Source of the DNA: Gemmatimonadales bacterium
Lineage (GTDB): Bacteria; Gemmatimonadota; Gemmatimonadetes; Gemmatimonadales; GWC2-71-9
Assembly (NCBI GenBank): GCA_041390145.1
Contig: JAWKQM010000010.1
Coordinates: forward strand, 62,001 to 126,000
Direction: 5' to 3'
DNA: 64,000 nucleotides
Within the stretch, counting starts at the first letter, position 1. Each line of letters starts with the position of its first letter. Position numbers and translations under genes: made by a program. This document shows, in pieces, positions 16,277 to 24,788 of the stretch. The notes under the pieces were generated by a model. It saw only the letters and a list, made by a program, of their open reading frames with translations. It made no database searches and was not told the origin of the DNA.

Positions 16277-16867
16277 ATGCGCCGAATGCTCTTCATCGCC
16301 GCCGCGGCGGCGCTCTTCGTGACGCCCGTCACCGCCCAGCAATCCACGGTTCGCCAGGGTTTCTGGTACGGTTTCGGGTTCGGGGCCGGATCCGGCAAGC
16401 TCCATTGTGAGATCTGCAACGACCAGAGCGGGACCGACCTCACCGCGTCGATCCGCGCCGGCGGAACGCTGTCCAAATCATGGCTCCTCGGCGTCGAGCT
16501 CGACGGCTGGACCAACTCGCAGGACATCGCCACCCGACGTTCCTGGAGCGCGAGCGCCGTCGCCCTCTGGTACCCGTGGCCGGCACGCGGCGCGTACGTG
16601 AAGGGCGGCGTCGGCATCACCGGCTATCGCGCCAGTGACTCTGTGGACGTGATCTCGACGACGCGGCCCGGGGGCATCATCGGCATCGGTTACGAGTGGA
16701 AGGTCGGGAAGAAGTCGTCGATCAATCCTTACATCAACTACCAGCACACCCTGGCCGGCGACCTGCAGTTCCAGCACACCGAAGACAACACCGTCACCAC
16801 ATCCATCGTCGCCACCGACGCGAGCGTGTCCTCGGTGCAGTTCGGCGTTGGGCTCGTGATTCACTGA
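16277..16867 (+). CDS. Small outer-membrane beta-barrel protein
   Basis: 196 residues from ATG 16277 with an ideal AGGAGG 9 bases upstream. Signal peptide ends TPVTAQ. The remainder alternates hydrophobic and polar residues with Gly and aromatic residues (GFWYGFGFGAGSG, GAYVKGGVGITGY, VSSVQFGVGLVIH), the pattern of an 8-stranded OmpA/OmpX-like barrel. A LHCEICNDQ segment near residue 38 offers two Cys, probably an extracellular disulfide. It ends 13 bases before the next lipoprotein gene, so the two are likely co-expressed. Function unknown. Confidence 0.75.
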   Translation: MRRMLFIAAAAALFVTPVTAQQSTVRQGFWYGFGFGAGSGKLHCEICNDQSGTDLTASIRAGGTLSKSWLLGVELDGWTNSQDIATRRSWSASAVALWYPWPARGAYVKGGVGITGYRASDSVDVISTTRPGGIIGIGYEWKVGKKSSINPYINYQHTLAGDLQFQHTEDNTVTTSIVATDASVSSVQFGVGLVIH

Positions 16868-16880
16868 ACGGAGGCGGACC

Positions 16881-18152
16881 ATGCGACACCCCACTCCCCT
16901 GCCCTTTCCGACGGGCGCCATGGCCGCGCTGTTCCTCGGCGCGACGGGCCTCATCGGGTGCGGCGAAGACACCGGCGCCCCCTCCCCCCCGGTCGCGACC
17001 GGCGTAAGTGTGGCCTACAACCTCTGGCAGCCCGGTCCCAACGACGACTGTACTGCCGAGATTCACAACCAGTACTCGGTCGTGGGCCCCGACGGCAAAC
17101 TGTACCCGACCTGGCACCCGCCGGTCGACCCGGCCACCGGGTGCCACTTCGGTCACGAGCATGGCCGCGATCCGCGCGGGTCCAACCTGTACAAGCGGAC
17201 CGGGCCGATCCCGTTCGGGTACGCCAACGAACAGCTCGCCATCTATGACCCGGGGGGCATTCGGAACGAGGACCACGTCGGGCACAAAATCGAATGGGAA
17301 AACGACGTCGTCTTCGATCTGGGTGACGGGGTCGCCAGCTCGGTCTTCGAGGTGCGCTGCGACGTGCTGACCAAGCTCCACCAGGGCACCCATTCCAAGG
17401 ATGCCTTCACCAATAACCTGCACGAGCTGGCGTATCACGTGGACTGCACCGGCGGCACGCGCATCGACATGACGGTCATGGCCGCCATCGGCGTACCCGG
17501 CGAAATGGTCGAGTCGTGCGACCACGATGTCCACTTGCCGGTTGGGTCGCCCACGCCGCTCAACAGCCCGAGCGGCGGCGGAAAGCGCACCCTGCCCGAC
17601 CGTGCCTGCATCGAGCAGCACATGCTCGTGGCGCCCGGCCAGAACTCGAACTTCGGTGCCGCGCTCCACGAGAGCTGGCAGATATCCGCCAGCCTGCGCA
17701 GCGCCTCCGGACAGACCCTGGCGAGCATCGATCCGTACTACCAGGTCTTCTACCCCAGCCGCTTCTACGACCCGTCGCTGCCCGGGCTCACCGGACGCAC
17801 CGTGGACATGTGCTTCACCACCGAGCCGAACGGCGACCGCGCCAAGGGATGGCTCTGCGATCTCGCCACCGCCAACGGCACCCTTACGTCACTCGCCTAC
17901 GACGACCCGCGGTCGCCGTTCAACGGCGTGCGGCGCCAGGTCGACATCAACAGCAACCGGATCCGGAACGCCGACGGCCCCGAAGTCTGGTACACCGATC
18001 CGTTCGGCAAGAACGGCCGGACCGCCCCGTTCCCCGGCTCCGTGCGCCAGGTGGTGGCCAAGATGGACAACGCCGACGGCTTCTCGTTCCGTGGACCCAC
18101 ACTGGGCGGGAGTCGTGACTACGGCGGGCCGGGGGTGCACGCACCGAACTAG
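16881..18152 (+). CDS. Lipoprotein of unknown function
   Basis: 423 residues with a lipobox LIGC (Cys about 27) after a hydrophobic signal sequence, hence a membrane-anchored lipoprotein. The mature part begins with a VSVAYNLWQPGPNDDC segment, then GCHFGHEHGRDPRG near 93-106 (a cluster of three His that could bind metal). Several more Cys-containing segments follow (VRCDVLTKLHQGTH, HVDCTGGTRID, ESCDHDVHLP), with DMCFTTEPNG later. It lacks the beta-barrel pattern and looks like a globular secreted domain stabilised by disulfides. I do not recognise a family. The palindrome at 18189 is the likely end of the transcript. Confidence 0.7.
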   Translation: MRHPTPLPFPTGAMAALFLGATGLIGCGEDTGAPSPPVATGVSVAYNLWQPGPNDDCTAEIHNQYSVVGPDGKLYPTWHPPVDPATGCHFGHEHGRDPRGSNLYKRTGPIPFGYANEQLAIYDPGGIRNEDHVGHKIEWENDVVFDLGDGVASSVFEVRCDVLTKLHQGTHSKDAFTNNLHELAYHVDCTGGTRIDMTVMAAIGVPGEMVESCDHDVHLPVGSPTPLNSPSGGGKRTLPDRACIEQHMLVAPGQNSNFGAALHESWQISASLRSASGQTLASIDPYYQVFYPSRFYDPSLPGLTGRTVDMCFTTEPNGDRAKGWLCDLATANGTLTSLAYDDPRSPFNGVRRQVDINSNRIRNADGPEVWYTDPFGKNGRTAPFPGSVRQVVAKMDNADGFSFRGPTLGGSRDYGGPGVHAPN

Positions 18153-18188
18153 AGGCAAGGCGGGTTGGTTGGGAGGCAGAAATGCGGA

Positions 18189-18213
18189 CGGGCGCACCAT
18201 GGTGCGCCCGTTT
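18189..18213. terminator. Bidirectional terminator-like palindrome
   Basis: CGGGCGCACC-AT-GGTGCGCCCG followed by TTTCGTCTT on the plus strand, between the convergent lipoprotein (+) and GAF (-) genes. The 10-bp arms are perfect. Flanking GGGAGGCAGAA and TTCCTGCCTTCC extend the symmetry imperfectly. Confidence 0.75.
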
Positions 18214-18254
18214 CGTCTTCCTGCCTTCCTGCCCCGCTGCCCCGCCCGGCCGAC

Positions 18255-19889
18255 CTACGGTCGGCGGCGCCATCCCGGTGCCACCGGCGGCGATGACATC
18301 GACGCACGGCGCAGCAATTCGAGATGCGGCGCGAGCAGGTCGGCGAGCTGCTGAGCCAGGGCGATATCCGCCCGGGTGAACGCATCCGCCCCGGCCGCCA
18401 GCAGCGTGAGGCAGCCGAAGATCCGTCCGCCGACCCGAAGCGGGACCACCAGCGCCGCGGTCGGCTGCCCTGCCGGGAACTCTGACTCGAGCTGACGCCG
18501 CGCCGATGCGTAGGCGTGCGGCAGTTCGCCGCGGAGCACCCGGCCGAGTTCGGTGCCGGCCACGGATATGAGGGGAAGGTCGGGTAACGGATGCGCATCG
18601 CCTGGCGCGACCACGACGACTTCGTCGGCATCGCCCAGCTTCAGGGAGAACTCCATCCGGTCAAAGGGCAGCACCGTCGACGCCTCGCGCGCAAACAGCC
18701 GCGTCGCAGCGCCGATGTGCGCCGTCGTGGCGAGCACCTCGGCGATCCGTCCCAGGTGGGCGGGAACATTGCGCAGCACGCTCAGGTGCGAGCGCATCAC
18801 CTGCACCTGCCAGGCGAGCAGGAAGCTGTCCACCCGAACCGCCACCAGCGGCGCCACTTGTGTCAGGAGCTCCAGGTCGTCCTGCCGGAAGAACTCGGGC
18901 CCGTTTCCGCCAAGGAGGAGGTAGCCGGCGACGCGCGTCTGCGAGAGGAGCCGGACGCCAACCACGGATCGCGCCGGCGCCGTGTCGCCGCCGCTGCCCG
19001 GGGCATCGGGGCACCACGCTGGGGCGCCGGACTGCTGCTGGGTGTCACCGACGAGGATCTCATCGGCGTCGCCGAATTGAGCCGCCGGGTTGAACTGCTC
19101 ACGGGTGACGACGAGCGCCGGGTCGGACCAGAAGGTGCCCGGGCCGTGCCGGTCGAATCGATAGTGTTCCTGCGCCGAGGCGTCCGGCACCAGGATCTGG
19201 AGGCGATCGTGGGGGAGCATCGGCTGGAGGGCCTGGGAAACAAACTCCGAGAACTCCCGCGGCGTGCGGGAGGCCGACTCCGCGAGCCCGAGCTTGGCGA
19301 GCAGCTCGTGCAGCTCGACGAGCTTGCGACCCGGCTCCGAACGCCGTCGTTCCGGGGGCGGAGGGGAGCCATCCTCCCGCGGCGCGGCTTCTGCTCCCCT
19401 GCCCTGCCGTGCCACCCGCGCCAGCGTGGGGCCGAGCGAGTCGGCAACATTGCGGAGCAAGACCGCCTCCGGCAGCCCGTAGCGCGCAGACCGGAGATCG
19501 GCGAGGAGCAGGAGCCCGACGTCGCGGTCGCCATGCGGAACGGCCATGCAGACGACAGAGGCATATCCCGCCGACCGAATCCGCTGCTCCATGGTGTAGA
19601 GTTCGTCCTGCCCGAGATGGGGGGCCGGCGAAGGGACCTCAAGATGGTCCTGTGCCAGGGCGGATGGACCGACCAGTACCGCGGGGCCCTCGGGGGGATA
19701 CACCCAGAGCGCCATCAGGTCGTGCGGCAACTCCGGAGCGAGCAGTCCAGAGAGGGCCTCAAGCCAGGTCTCGAGCGCGACCGCATCCCACGAACTACCC
19801 TTGAGGCGGAGGAGCGGAACCCTGACATCCAGGGCTTCGATCTCTCCCCCTTCAGAGGATGAGCGGAATGAGTCGCGGTGGTCTTCCAT
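18255..19889 (-). CDS. Multi-GAF-domain protein
   Basis: About 544 residues from ATG 19889, preceded by AGGTGG; GTG 19898 is possible. Three GAF-like units are visible: about 20-165 (ALWVYPPEGPAVLVG, VGLLLLADLRSARYGLPE), about 190-365 (LQILVPDASAQEHYRFD, VAGYLLLGGNGPEFFRQDD) and about 385-540 (MEFSLKLGDADEVVVVA, RIFGCLTLLAAGADAFTRAD). No kinase, GGDEF, HD-GYP or helix-turn-helix output follows; only a short tail remains. It probably senses a small ligand or redox state and acts through protein contacts. It is divergent from the copper operon, but a functional link is unproved. Confidence 0.8.
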   Translation of the reverse strand: MEDHRDSFRSSSEGGEIEALDVRVPLLRLKGSSWDAVALETWLEALSGLLAPELPHDLMALWVYPPEGPAVLVGPSALAQDHLEVPSPAPHLGQDELYTMEQRIRSAGYASVVCMAVPHGDRDVGLLLLADLRSARYGLPEAVLLRNVADSLGPTLARVARQGRGAEAAPREDGSPPPPERRRSEPGRKLVELHELLAKLGLAESASRTPREFSEFVSQALQPMLPHDRLQILVPDASAQEHYRFDRHGPGTFWSDPALVVTREQFNPAAQFGDADEILVGDTQQQSGAPAWCPDAPGSGGDTAPARSVVGVRLLSQTRVAGYLLLGGNGPEFFRQDDLELLTQVAPLVAVRVDSFLLAWQVQVMRSHLSVLRNVPAHLGRIAEVLATTAHIGAATRLFAREASTVLPFDRMEFSLKLGDADEVVVVAPGDAHPLPDLPLISVAGTELGRVLRGELPHAYASARRQLESEFPAGQPTAALVVPLRVGGRIFGCLTLLAAGADAFTRADIALAQQLADLLAPHLELLRRASMSSPPVAPGWRRRP

Positions 19890-20202
19890 ATGTGCCACCT
19901 AGTGCACTTTGCATGCCCCGAGTTCTGGCACTAGCCGGTAAATCGTTACATGAAAACATCTTAGCTTGCTAGTCGGGCCACACGATCTGGCCGCCAAGCC
20001 ACCGCCTCATCTTGCAAATGCCTGCTGGGAAAGAACTTCAGCCGGATTTGGCAATACCATTGACATACCCCCCTACCCTATATATTTTCGATCCAGTATT
20101 CACCGCTGCGCCTCGGAATCCCGGACTCGGTTTGCCTGTCGAGACCTACGCTCCTGGGGGCGCAGACCTAGTTGGTAGTACTCACTACTACGCAATGGGA
20201 TC
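19890..20202. other. Divergent intergenic region, GAF gene and copper operon
   Basis: 313 bases without a supported gene. It is AT-richer than the surroundings around 19935-19970 (probable promoter of the GAF gene, minus strand) and contains the copper-operon promoter and CsoR-like operator at 20060-20088. The leader from there to copZ is roughly 110 bases; nothing convincing was seen in it. Confidence 0.6.
20060..20088 (+). promoter_or_regulatory. Copper-operon promoter with CsoR-like operator
   Basis: TTGACA (-35) at 20060-20065, then ATACCCCCCTACCCTAT at 20065-20081 and an AT-rich TATATATTTT run holding the -10 (TATTTT at 20083 gives a 17-base spacer). The C-tract flanked by ATA/TAT resembles operators of the CsoR/RcnR family. 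It lies exactly between the promoter boxes, where a bound repressor would block polymerase. A CsoR with intact copper ligands is encoded at the end of the same operon. Confidence 0.7.
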
Positions 20203-20421
20203 ATGCAAAATCTCATCCTCCACATCGAAGGCATGTCCTGCGGGCACTGCCTCAATGCCGTCAACAAAGCCCTTGCCGCCCTCAAGGGGGTGGAGGTCGA
20301 TTCGGTCAAGATTGGCCGGGCCGAACTCCGGTTCGACCCCTCCCTGATTGACGCGACCGCCATCGCCGCAGCCGTCTCCGAAGAAGGCTACCGCGCCACC
20401 CCCGCGCCGAGCGCGGGATGA
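20203..20421 (+). CDS. copZ: Copper chaperone (HMA domain)
   Basis: 72 residues, a single heavy-metal-associated domain with the MSCGHC motif (Cys13, Cys16) after the first strand. The ferredoxin-like pattern is complete (VEVDSVKIGRAELRFDP, then AAVSEEGYRATPA). It binds Cu(I) in the cytoplasm and hands it to the P-type ATPase whose gene starts 13 bases after its stop. First gene of the copper operon. Confidence 0.92.
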   Translation: MQNLILHIEGMSCGHCLNAVNKALAALKGVEVDSVKIGRAELRFDPSLIDATAIAAAVSEEGYRATPAPSAG

Positions 20422-20434
20422 CCGGATAAGGCCG

Positions 20435-22759
20435 ATGCCAGCCACCACCGATCGGGTCACCATTCCCGTCTCTGGAATGACCTGCGCTGCGTGCAGCGCG
20501 CGCATCCAGCGTACGCTGGAGCGCACCCCCGGGGTGGCGTCCGCCAACGTCAACCTGATGACCAATTCGGCCACCGTCGAATTCGATGCGGCGGTCGCCT
20601 CCCTCGATGCGCTCGTGGCCGCCATTCGCGACACCGGATACGGCGCGGAGCTCCCCCGCCCCGAGGCTTCACCGGGCGACGAGGAAACGGCGGACGAGCT
20701 GCGACTGGCCGGCGAACTGAAGAGCCTGCGCCGCAAGGTGGCGGTCAGTCTCGTCGCCGCCGCGCTCGCCATGCTCATCGGCCTCCCGCTCGGCGAGGCC
20801 GCCGCGGCGCAGGGCGCGGCCGACCCGCTGATGCACCTGATGATGCCGCTCAGCGCCGCGCTGCGCTCGGTGGCCCCTGCGCTCTACGATGTGAGCGCCG
20901 ATACCTGGCGCTGGACGCTCCTCTGCCTCACCCTGCCAATCGTCTTCTGGGCCGGCCGGCATTTCTACGTGCGCGCCTGGGCCGCCGCGCGGCATGGCGG
21001 CGCCGACATGAACACCCTCGTTTCCGTGGGTACCGGCGCGGCGTTCCTCTTCAGCCTCGCCATGACGGTGGGCGCCTCGTACTTCCTGGCGCGTGGCGTC
21101 GAACCCCACGTGTACTACGAGGCGGTGGTCTGGATCATCGCGCTCATTCTGCTGGGGAACTATCTGGAGGCGCGCGCCAAGGGCCGTGCTTCCGCGGCCA
21201 TCCGGAAGCTCGTGGCGCTGCGGCCAGATACCGCCCATGTGGTGCGGGGCGGGGAAGTGCTCGAGCTTCCACTGGGCCAGGTGCGCAGCGGCGATGAACT
21301 GCTGGTGCGGCCCGGCGAGACGATACCGGTGGATGGGGTCGTCCTGGAGGGCACCACGTCGGTCGACGAGGCGATGCTCACCGGGGAACCCACCCCCGTC
21401 GCCAAGCAACCCGGCAGCACCGTCGTCGGCGCCACCCTCAACCGCGCCGGCGCCATTCGCTTTCGCGCCACGCGTGTCGGGGGCGACACCGTCCTCGCGC
21501 AGATCATCCGCATGGTGCGGGAGGCGCAAGGCGCCAAGGCCCCCATCCAGCAGCTCTCCGACCGCATTGCCGCCGTCTTCGTGCCGGTGGTCATCGTCAT
21601 CGCGCTCGCCACGTTTGCCCTGTGGTATTTCCTCGGGCCTGACCCCAGAGTGGTTCGCGCGCTCGCTGCCGCCGTCACGGTGCTCATCATCGCCTGTCCC
21701 TGCGCCATGGGGCTGGCGGTGCCCACCGCCGTCATGGTGTCCACCGGGCGCGGCGCCGAACGTGGTGTCCTCTTCAAGGGTGGCAATGTCCTGCAGCGCG
21801 CCGCCGAACTCGACGTGGTGGTGCTCGACAAGACCGGCACCATCACCGAAGGGAGCCCGGCGGTGACGCAGGTCCGGCTGGTCGGGGCAGGGGACGAGCC
21901 GGCGGTCCTCACCTCCGCGGCCGCGCTCGAGCGGATGAGTGAACACCCCCTTGGTGAGGCGATCGTGGCCGCCACCATCGACCGGGGTCTCACCATTCCC
22001 CCCGTGGAATCCTTTCAGGTCTTCCCGGGGAAGGGCGTCGTCGGTGTCGTCAACGGCGAAGGTGTACTGGTGGGAAACCGCGCGCTCTTCGCTGATTGGG
22101 GCATCGACAGCTCCTCGCTCCATGCCACAGCGGACGAACTGGCCGACCTCGGCGCGACGCCGGTGCTCGTCTCGATCGGCGGTGCCGCGGCCGGTGTCAT
22201 CGCCGTGGCCGACCCGATCAAGCCGACGAGCGCCGCAGCCGTCTCGGCGTTGCGGGCGCTCGGGCTGGAAGTCGTGATGCTCACCGGCGACGCGCGCGGC
22301 ACCGCCGAGAGCGTCGCGCGCCAGATCGGAATCAACGTCGTGGTGCCGGAGGTGCTGCCGGAGCACAAGCGCGAGGTGGTTCAGCGGCTGCAGGCCGACG
22401 GCAAGGTGGTCGGCATGGTGGGGGACGGCCTGAACGATGCACCGGCACTCGCCCAAGCCGATGTCGGCATCGCCATCGGCACCGGCACGGACGTGGCGAT
22501 CGAGGCGGGCGACATCACGTTGATGCGCGGCGACCTGGCCGGTGTCCCCGAGGCGGTGCGGCTGGCCCGCCGCACCCTCCGCGTCATCAAGCAGAATCTC
22601 TTCTGGGCGTTTGCCTACAACGTCGTGGGCATCCCGGTCGCGGCCGGGGCGCTCTATCCATTCTTTGGCATTCTCCTCACGCCGACCATCGCCGCCGCCG
22701 CCATGGCGGTGAGCAGCGTGTCCGTCGTCACGAACAGCCTGCGCCTCCGGAGGGCCTGA
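20435..22759 (+). CDS. copA: Cu(I)-exporting P1B-type ATPase
   Basis: 774 residues from ATG 20435; the frame is open upstream but overlaps copZ. There is one N-terminal HMA domain (GMTCAAC, Cys17 and Cys20). The membrane CPC motif is at 421-423 (IIACPCAMGLAVP), the phosphorylated Asp about 465 in DKTGT, the HP motif is SEHPLGEAI, and GDGLNDAPAL forms the hinge. A TGEP loop (AMLTGEPTPV) is present. These are the full set for Cu(I) export from cytoplasm to periplasm. Its stop overlaps the csoR start by one base. Confidence 0.96.
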   Translation: MPATTDRVTIPVSGMTCAACSARIQRTLERTPGVASANVNLMTNSATVEFDAAVASLDALVAAIRDTGYGAELPRPEASPGDEETADELRLAGELKSLRRKVAVSLVAAALAMLIGLPLGEAAAAQGAADPLMHLMMPLSAALRSVAPALYDVSADTWRWTLLCLTLPIVFWAGRHFYVRAWAAARHGGADMNTLVSVGTGAAFLFSLAMTVGASYFLARGVEPHVYYEAVVWIIALILLGNYLEARAKGRASAAIRKLVALRPDTAHVVRGGEVLELPLGQVRSGDELLVRPGETIPVDGVVLEGTTSVDEAMLTGEPTPVAKQPGSTVVGATLNRAGAIRFRATRVGGDTVLAQIIRMVREAQGAKAPIQQLSDRIAAVFVPVVIVIALATFALWYFLGPDPRVVRALAAAVTVLIIACPCAMGLAVPTAVMVSTGRGAERGVLFKGGNVLQRAAELDVVVLDKTGTITEGSPAVTQVRLVGAGDEPAVLTSAAALERMSEHPLGEAIVAATIDRGLTIPPVESFQVFPGKGVVGVVNGEGVLVGNRALFADWGIDSSSLHATADELADLGATPVLVSIGGAAAGVIAVADPIKPTSAAAVSALRALGLEVVMLTGDARGTAESVARQIGINVVVPEVLPEHKREVVQRLQADGKVVGMVGDGLNDAPALAQADVGIAIGTGTDVAIEAGDITLMRGDLAGVPEAVRLARRTLRVIKQNLFWAFAYNVVGIPVAAGALYPFFGILLTPTIAAAAMAVSSVSVVTNSLRLRRA

Positions 22760-23130
22760 TGCCAGCGAGCACGCCCGACCACGACATCTCCCTCGACGAA
22801 CCTGTGGCGCCCTGCGCCTGTGCCCGTCCCGGCGACGGCACCCACGCCGTGGCGGTGGATCCCGCGCTGAAGGAAGCGGCGCTGAACCGGCTCAGGCGGA
22901 TCGAGGGACAGGTGCGCGGCCTGCAGCGCATGCTCGAAGAAGAGCGCTACTGCGCGGATGTGTTGACACAGGTCTCGTCGGTGCACGAGGCGCTGCGTGG
23001 AGTGGCGCGCATCCTCTTTCGGAACCACCTGGAACACTGCGCGGCCACCGCCATTCGATCGGAGGACCCGGAGCAGACCGGGGCAATGTACGATGAGCTG
23101 GTGGAGTTGTTGTACCGGAATGCGCGGTAG
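22759..23130 (+). CDS. csoR: Copper-sensing repressor CsoR
   Basis: 123 residues. The DUF156/CsoR four-helix core starts about residue 36 (KEAALNRLRRIEGQVRGLQRM). The copper ligands Cys65, His90 and Cys94 are intact, with spacing 25 and 4, identical to Cys36/His61/Cys65 of Mycobacterium CsoR. An extra 30-residue N-terminal extension with Cys19 and Cys21 (PCAC) is unusual. It should leave the operator at 20065 when loaded with Cu(I), so the operon is autoregulated. ATG overlaps the copA stop (TGATG). Confidence 0.93.
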   Translation: MPASTPDHDISLDEPVAPCACARPGDGTHAVAVDPALKEAALNRLRRIEGQVRGLQRMLEEERYCADVLTQVSSVHEALRGVARILFRNHLEHCAATAIRSEDPEQTGAMYDELVELLYRNAR

Positions 23131-23170
23131 GCAAGAAGGGCGGGGCAGCGGGGCAGGAATATCGGCGGTT

Positions 23171-23198
23171 CGTCACCCCGGCGGAAGCCGGGGTCCAA
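23171..23198. repeat. REP-like hairpin, copy 1
   Basis: ACCCCGGC-GGAA-GCCGGGGT between the convergent csoR and MFS genes. The same 8-bp stem recurs at 43752 and 62424 with loops TTTC and ATTC. The flanking GTC ... CC context is that of the widespread REP family. Confidence 0.8.
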
Positions 23199-23228
23199 GT
23201 TTGACTAGTGGTGAAATACTGGTGCCGA

Positions 23229-24788
23229 CTACTGGACGATCGGGTGTGAAGTTGTCGTTCGAGCTGCCACAAACGCCATGTCCCGCAGCACCGTCCCAAC
23301 CCCCAGGAAGAGCACAACCCCGCCCGCAATCGCCGCGGCCGGCAGGATGAAGATGGCCCGGTCGATGCCGAAGCGGTCTGAAAGGAAGCCGACGAGCGGC
23401 AGGGCAATCGCGTCACCCGCCACGTGAATGAAGAGCAGGTACGCCCCCACCACGGTCGCCCCGATCCGGGCGGGCACCACATCGAAGACCGCCGCAATGA
23501 CCGGCCCGTTGTAGAGCGTCAGGAAGAAGAACGCCGCCGCGAAAACTGGTACGAAGACGCCGAGATCACGCACGGACAGCAACCAGATGGCCAGCGGCCC
23601 GCCAACGAACAATCCCAGTGACGACACCAGCATCCGACCCCGCCGGGTAAACTTTCCCAGCCAGTCGGCAAGCATTCCGCCAGCCAGCGTGCCCGAGGTG
23701 CCGGCCAGCAACCCCCATTGACCGAGCAGCAGCGTCCCCTGGGCCACGCTCAGGCCCAGCGCGCGCGACATGAACGTCGGCGCCCACCCCACCAGCCCGT
23801 TCATCCCGAATGACACGAGCGCCCCGCCCACGAAGAGATACTTGAGAGTCGGCGTGCGAAGCACGGTATCCACCGCGATCTTCATTTCGCCGAGTGCGTC
23901 GTTCATGCTTTCCGCGGGGAGAAAATCGAAGACATCCTCCTTGCGGCGGTTGGCGCGGACCACCAGCACCAGGTTGCCCGCCAGCCCCAGCCCGATGCCG
24001 GTGGCGAGCGCCGCCGTGTCCAGGCTCGACGTGGCGCCGTATCGACTGTCGAGAATCCATGCAGCGAGCAGGCCCACGGCCGTGCCCAGCAGGAGGGGCC
24101 ATGCCACCTTCAGCGCACCAGTGGCCCCGAGTTCCAGCTGACGCCAGTACTGCCGTACGGTCAAGATCGGTGGCGGGCGGGTCGGATCGGTGAGTCGGAC
24201 GGCCAGCGCGGCGAGCAGGAACCCCGGCACGGCCACCGCCATCATCGCGATGCGCCACCCGTAGAACTGTTCCAGTTGTCCACCGATGGCGATGCCGACG
24301 ACGCCACCAATCGGAATCCCCGCGGAGAACACGCCCATCGCCACCGCGCGCCGGCGGCCCGGGAAGTAGTCCGCCACGAGCGAGGCGGCCGCCGCCGTGA
24401 AGGCGGCGGCGCCGATGCCGACCGCCGCTCGCGCCAGGAAGAGCCCCCAGAAGCCGCGCGAAAGCCCGGCCAGGAAGGCAAAGGCGCTCCATACCACGAC
24501 ACCGACGGCGGCTACCGCACGCCGGGAGCGCAAGTCGCTCAGCACCCCGAAGGGAAAGACCGCCACCGAAAAGAGCAGCACGAACGCGGAGGCAATCCAT
24601 CCGACATGTGTATCTGTCAGGTGGAGATCGAGCTCGATCGGCGGGACGAGGGCAAAGATGACGTTTCGGTTGACGTAGCTCAGCAGGTTGAGCAGGGCGA
24701 GCAGCCCCAGGGCATACCAGCTGTAGGCCCGCGAGGGCCCAGGAAAGGCGGGGGGTGCGCTACTGGCCACCCCGATCTCCCACCGCAT
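23229..24788 (-). CDS. Major facilitator superfamily transporter (Spinster-like)
   Basis: 519 residues, about 12-13 membrane helices. Helix 1 region has LLALLNLLSYVNRNVIFALVPP. The loop 2-3 motif GVLSDLRSRRAVAAVGVVVW corresponds to the MFS A motif. RAAVGIGAAAFTAAAASLVADYFPGRRRA is the Spinster/hexuronate-type helix 4-5 stretch. A longer hydrophilic middle loop (NRRKEDVFDFLPAESM) sits near 285. The N-terminus overlaps the upstream deoxyhypusine-synthase-like gene by 29 bases, so the pair is co-translated. The substrate is unknown; the pairing makes a polyamine-related cargo worth testing. Confidence 0.82.
   Translation of the reverse strand: MRWEIGVASSAPPAFPGPSRAYSWYALGLLALLNLLSYVNRNVIFALVPPIELDLHLTDTHVGWIASAFVLLFSVAVFPFGVLSDLRSRRAVAAVGVVVWSAFAFLAGLSRGFWGLFLARAAVGIGAAAFTAAAASLVADYFPGRRRAVAMGVFSAGIPIGGVVGIAIGGQLEQFYGWRIAMMAVAVPGFLLAALAVRLTDPTRPPPILTVRQYWRQLELGATGALKVAWPLLLGTAVGLLAAWILDSRYGATSSLDTAALATGIGLGLAGNLVLVVRANRRKEDVFDFLPAESMNDALGEMKIAVDTVLRTPTLKYLFVGGALVSFGMNGLVGWAPTFMSRALGLSVAQGTLLLGQWGLLAGTSGTLAGGMLADWLGKFTRRGRMLVSSLGLFVGGPLAIWLLSVRDLGVFVPVFAAAFFFLTLYNGPVIAAVFDVVPARIGATVVGAYLLFIHVAGDAIALPLVGFLSDRFGIDRAIFILPAAAIAGGVVLFLGVGTVLRDMAFVAARTTTSHPIVQ

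Noticed and set aside
18255..19889. GAF gene as a histidine kinase or diguanylate cyclase
   Set aside because: No H-box, HATPase, GGDEF, EAL or HD-GYP sequence after the third GAF; only a short basic tail.
20669..22456. A 595-residue minus-strand frame opposite copA
   Set aside because: Shadow of copA; composition dominated by His/Gly/Arg.
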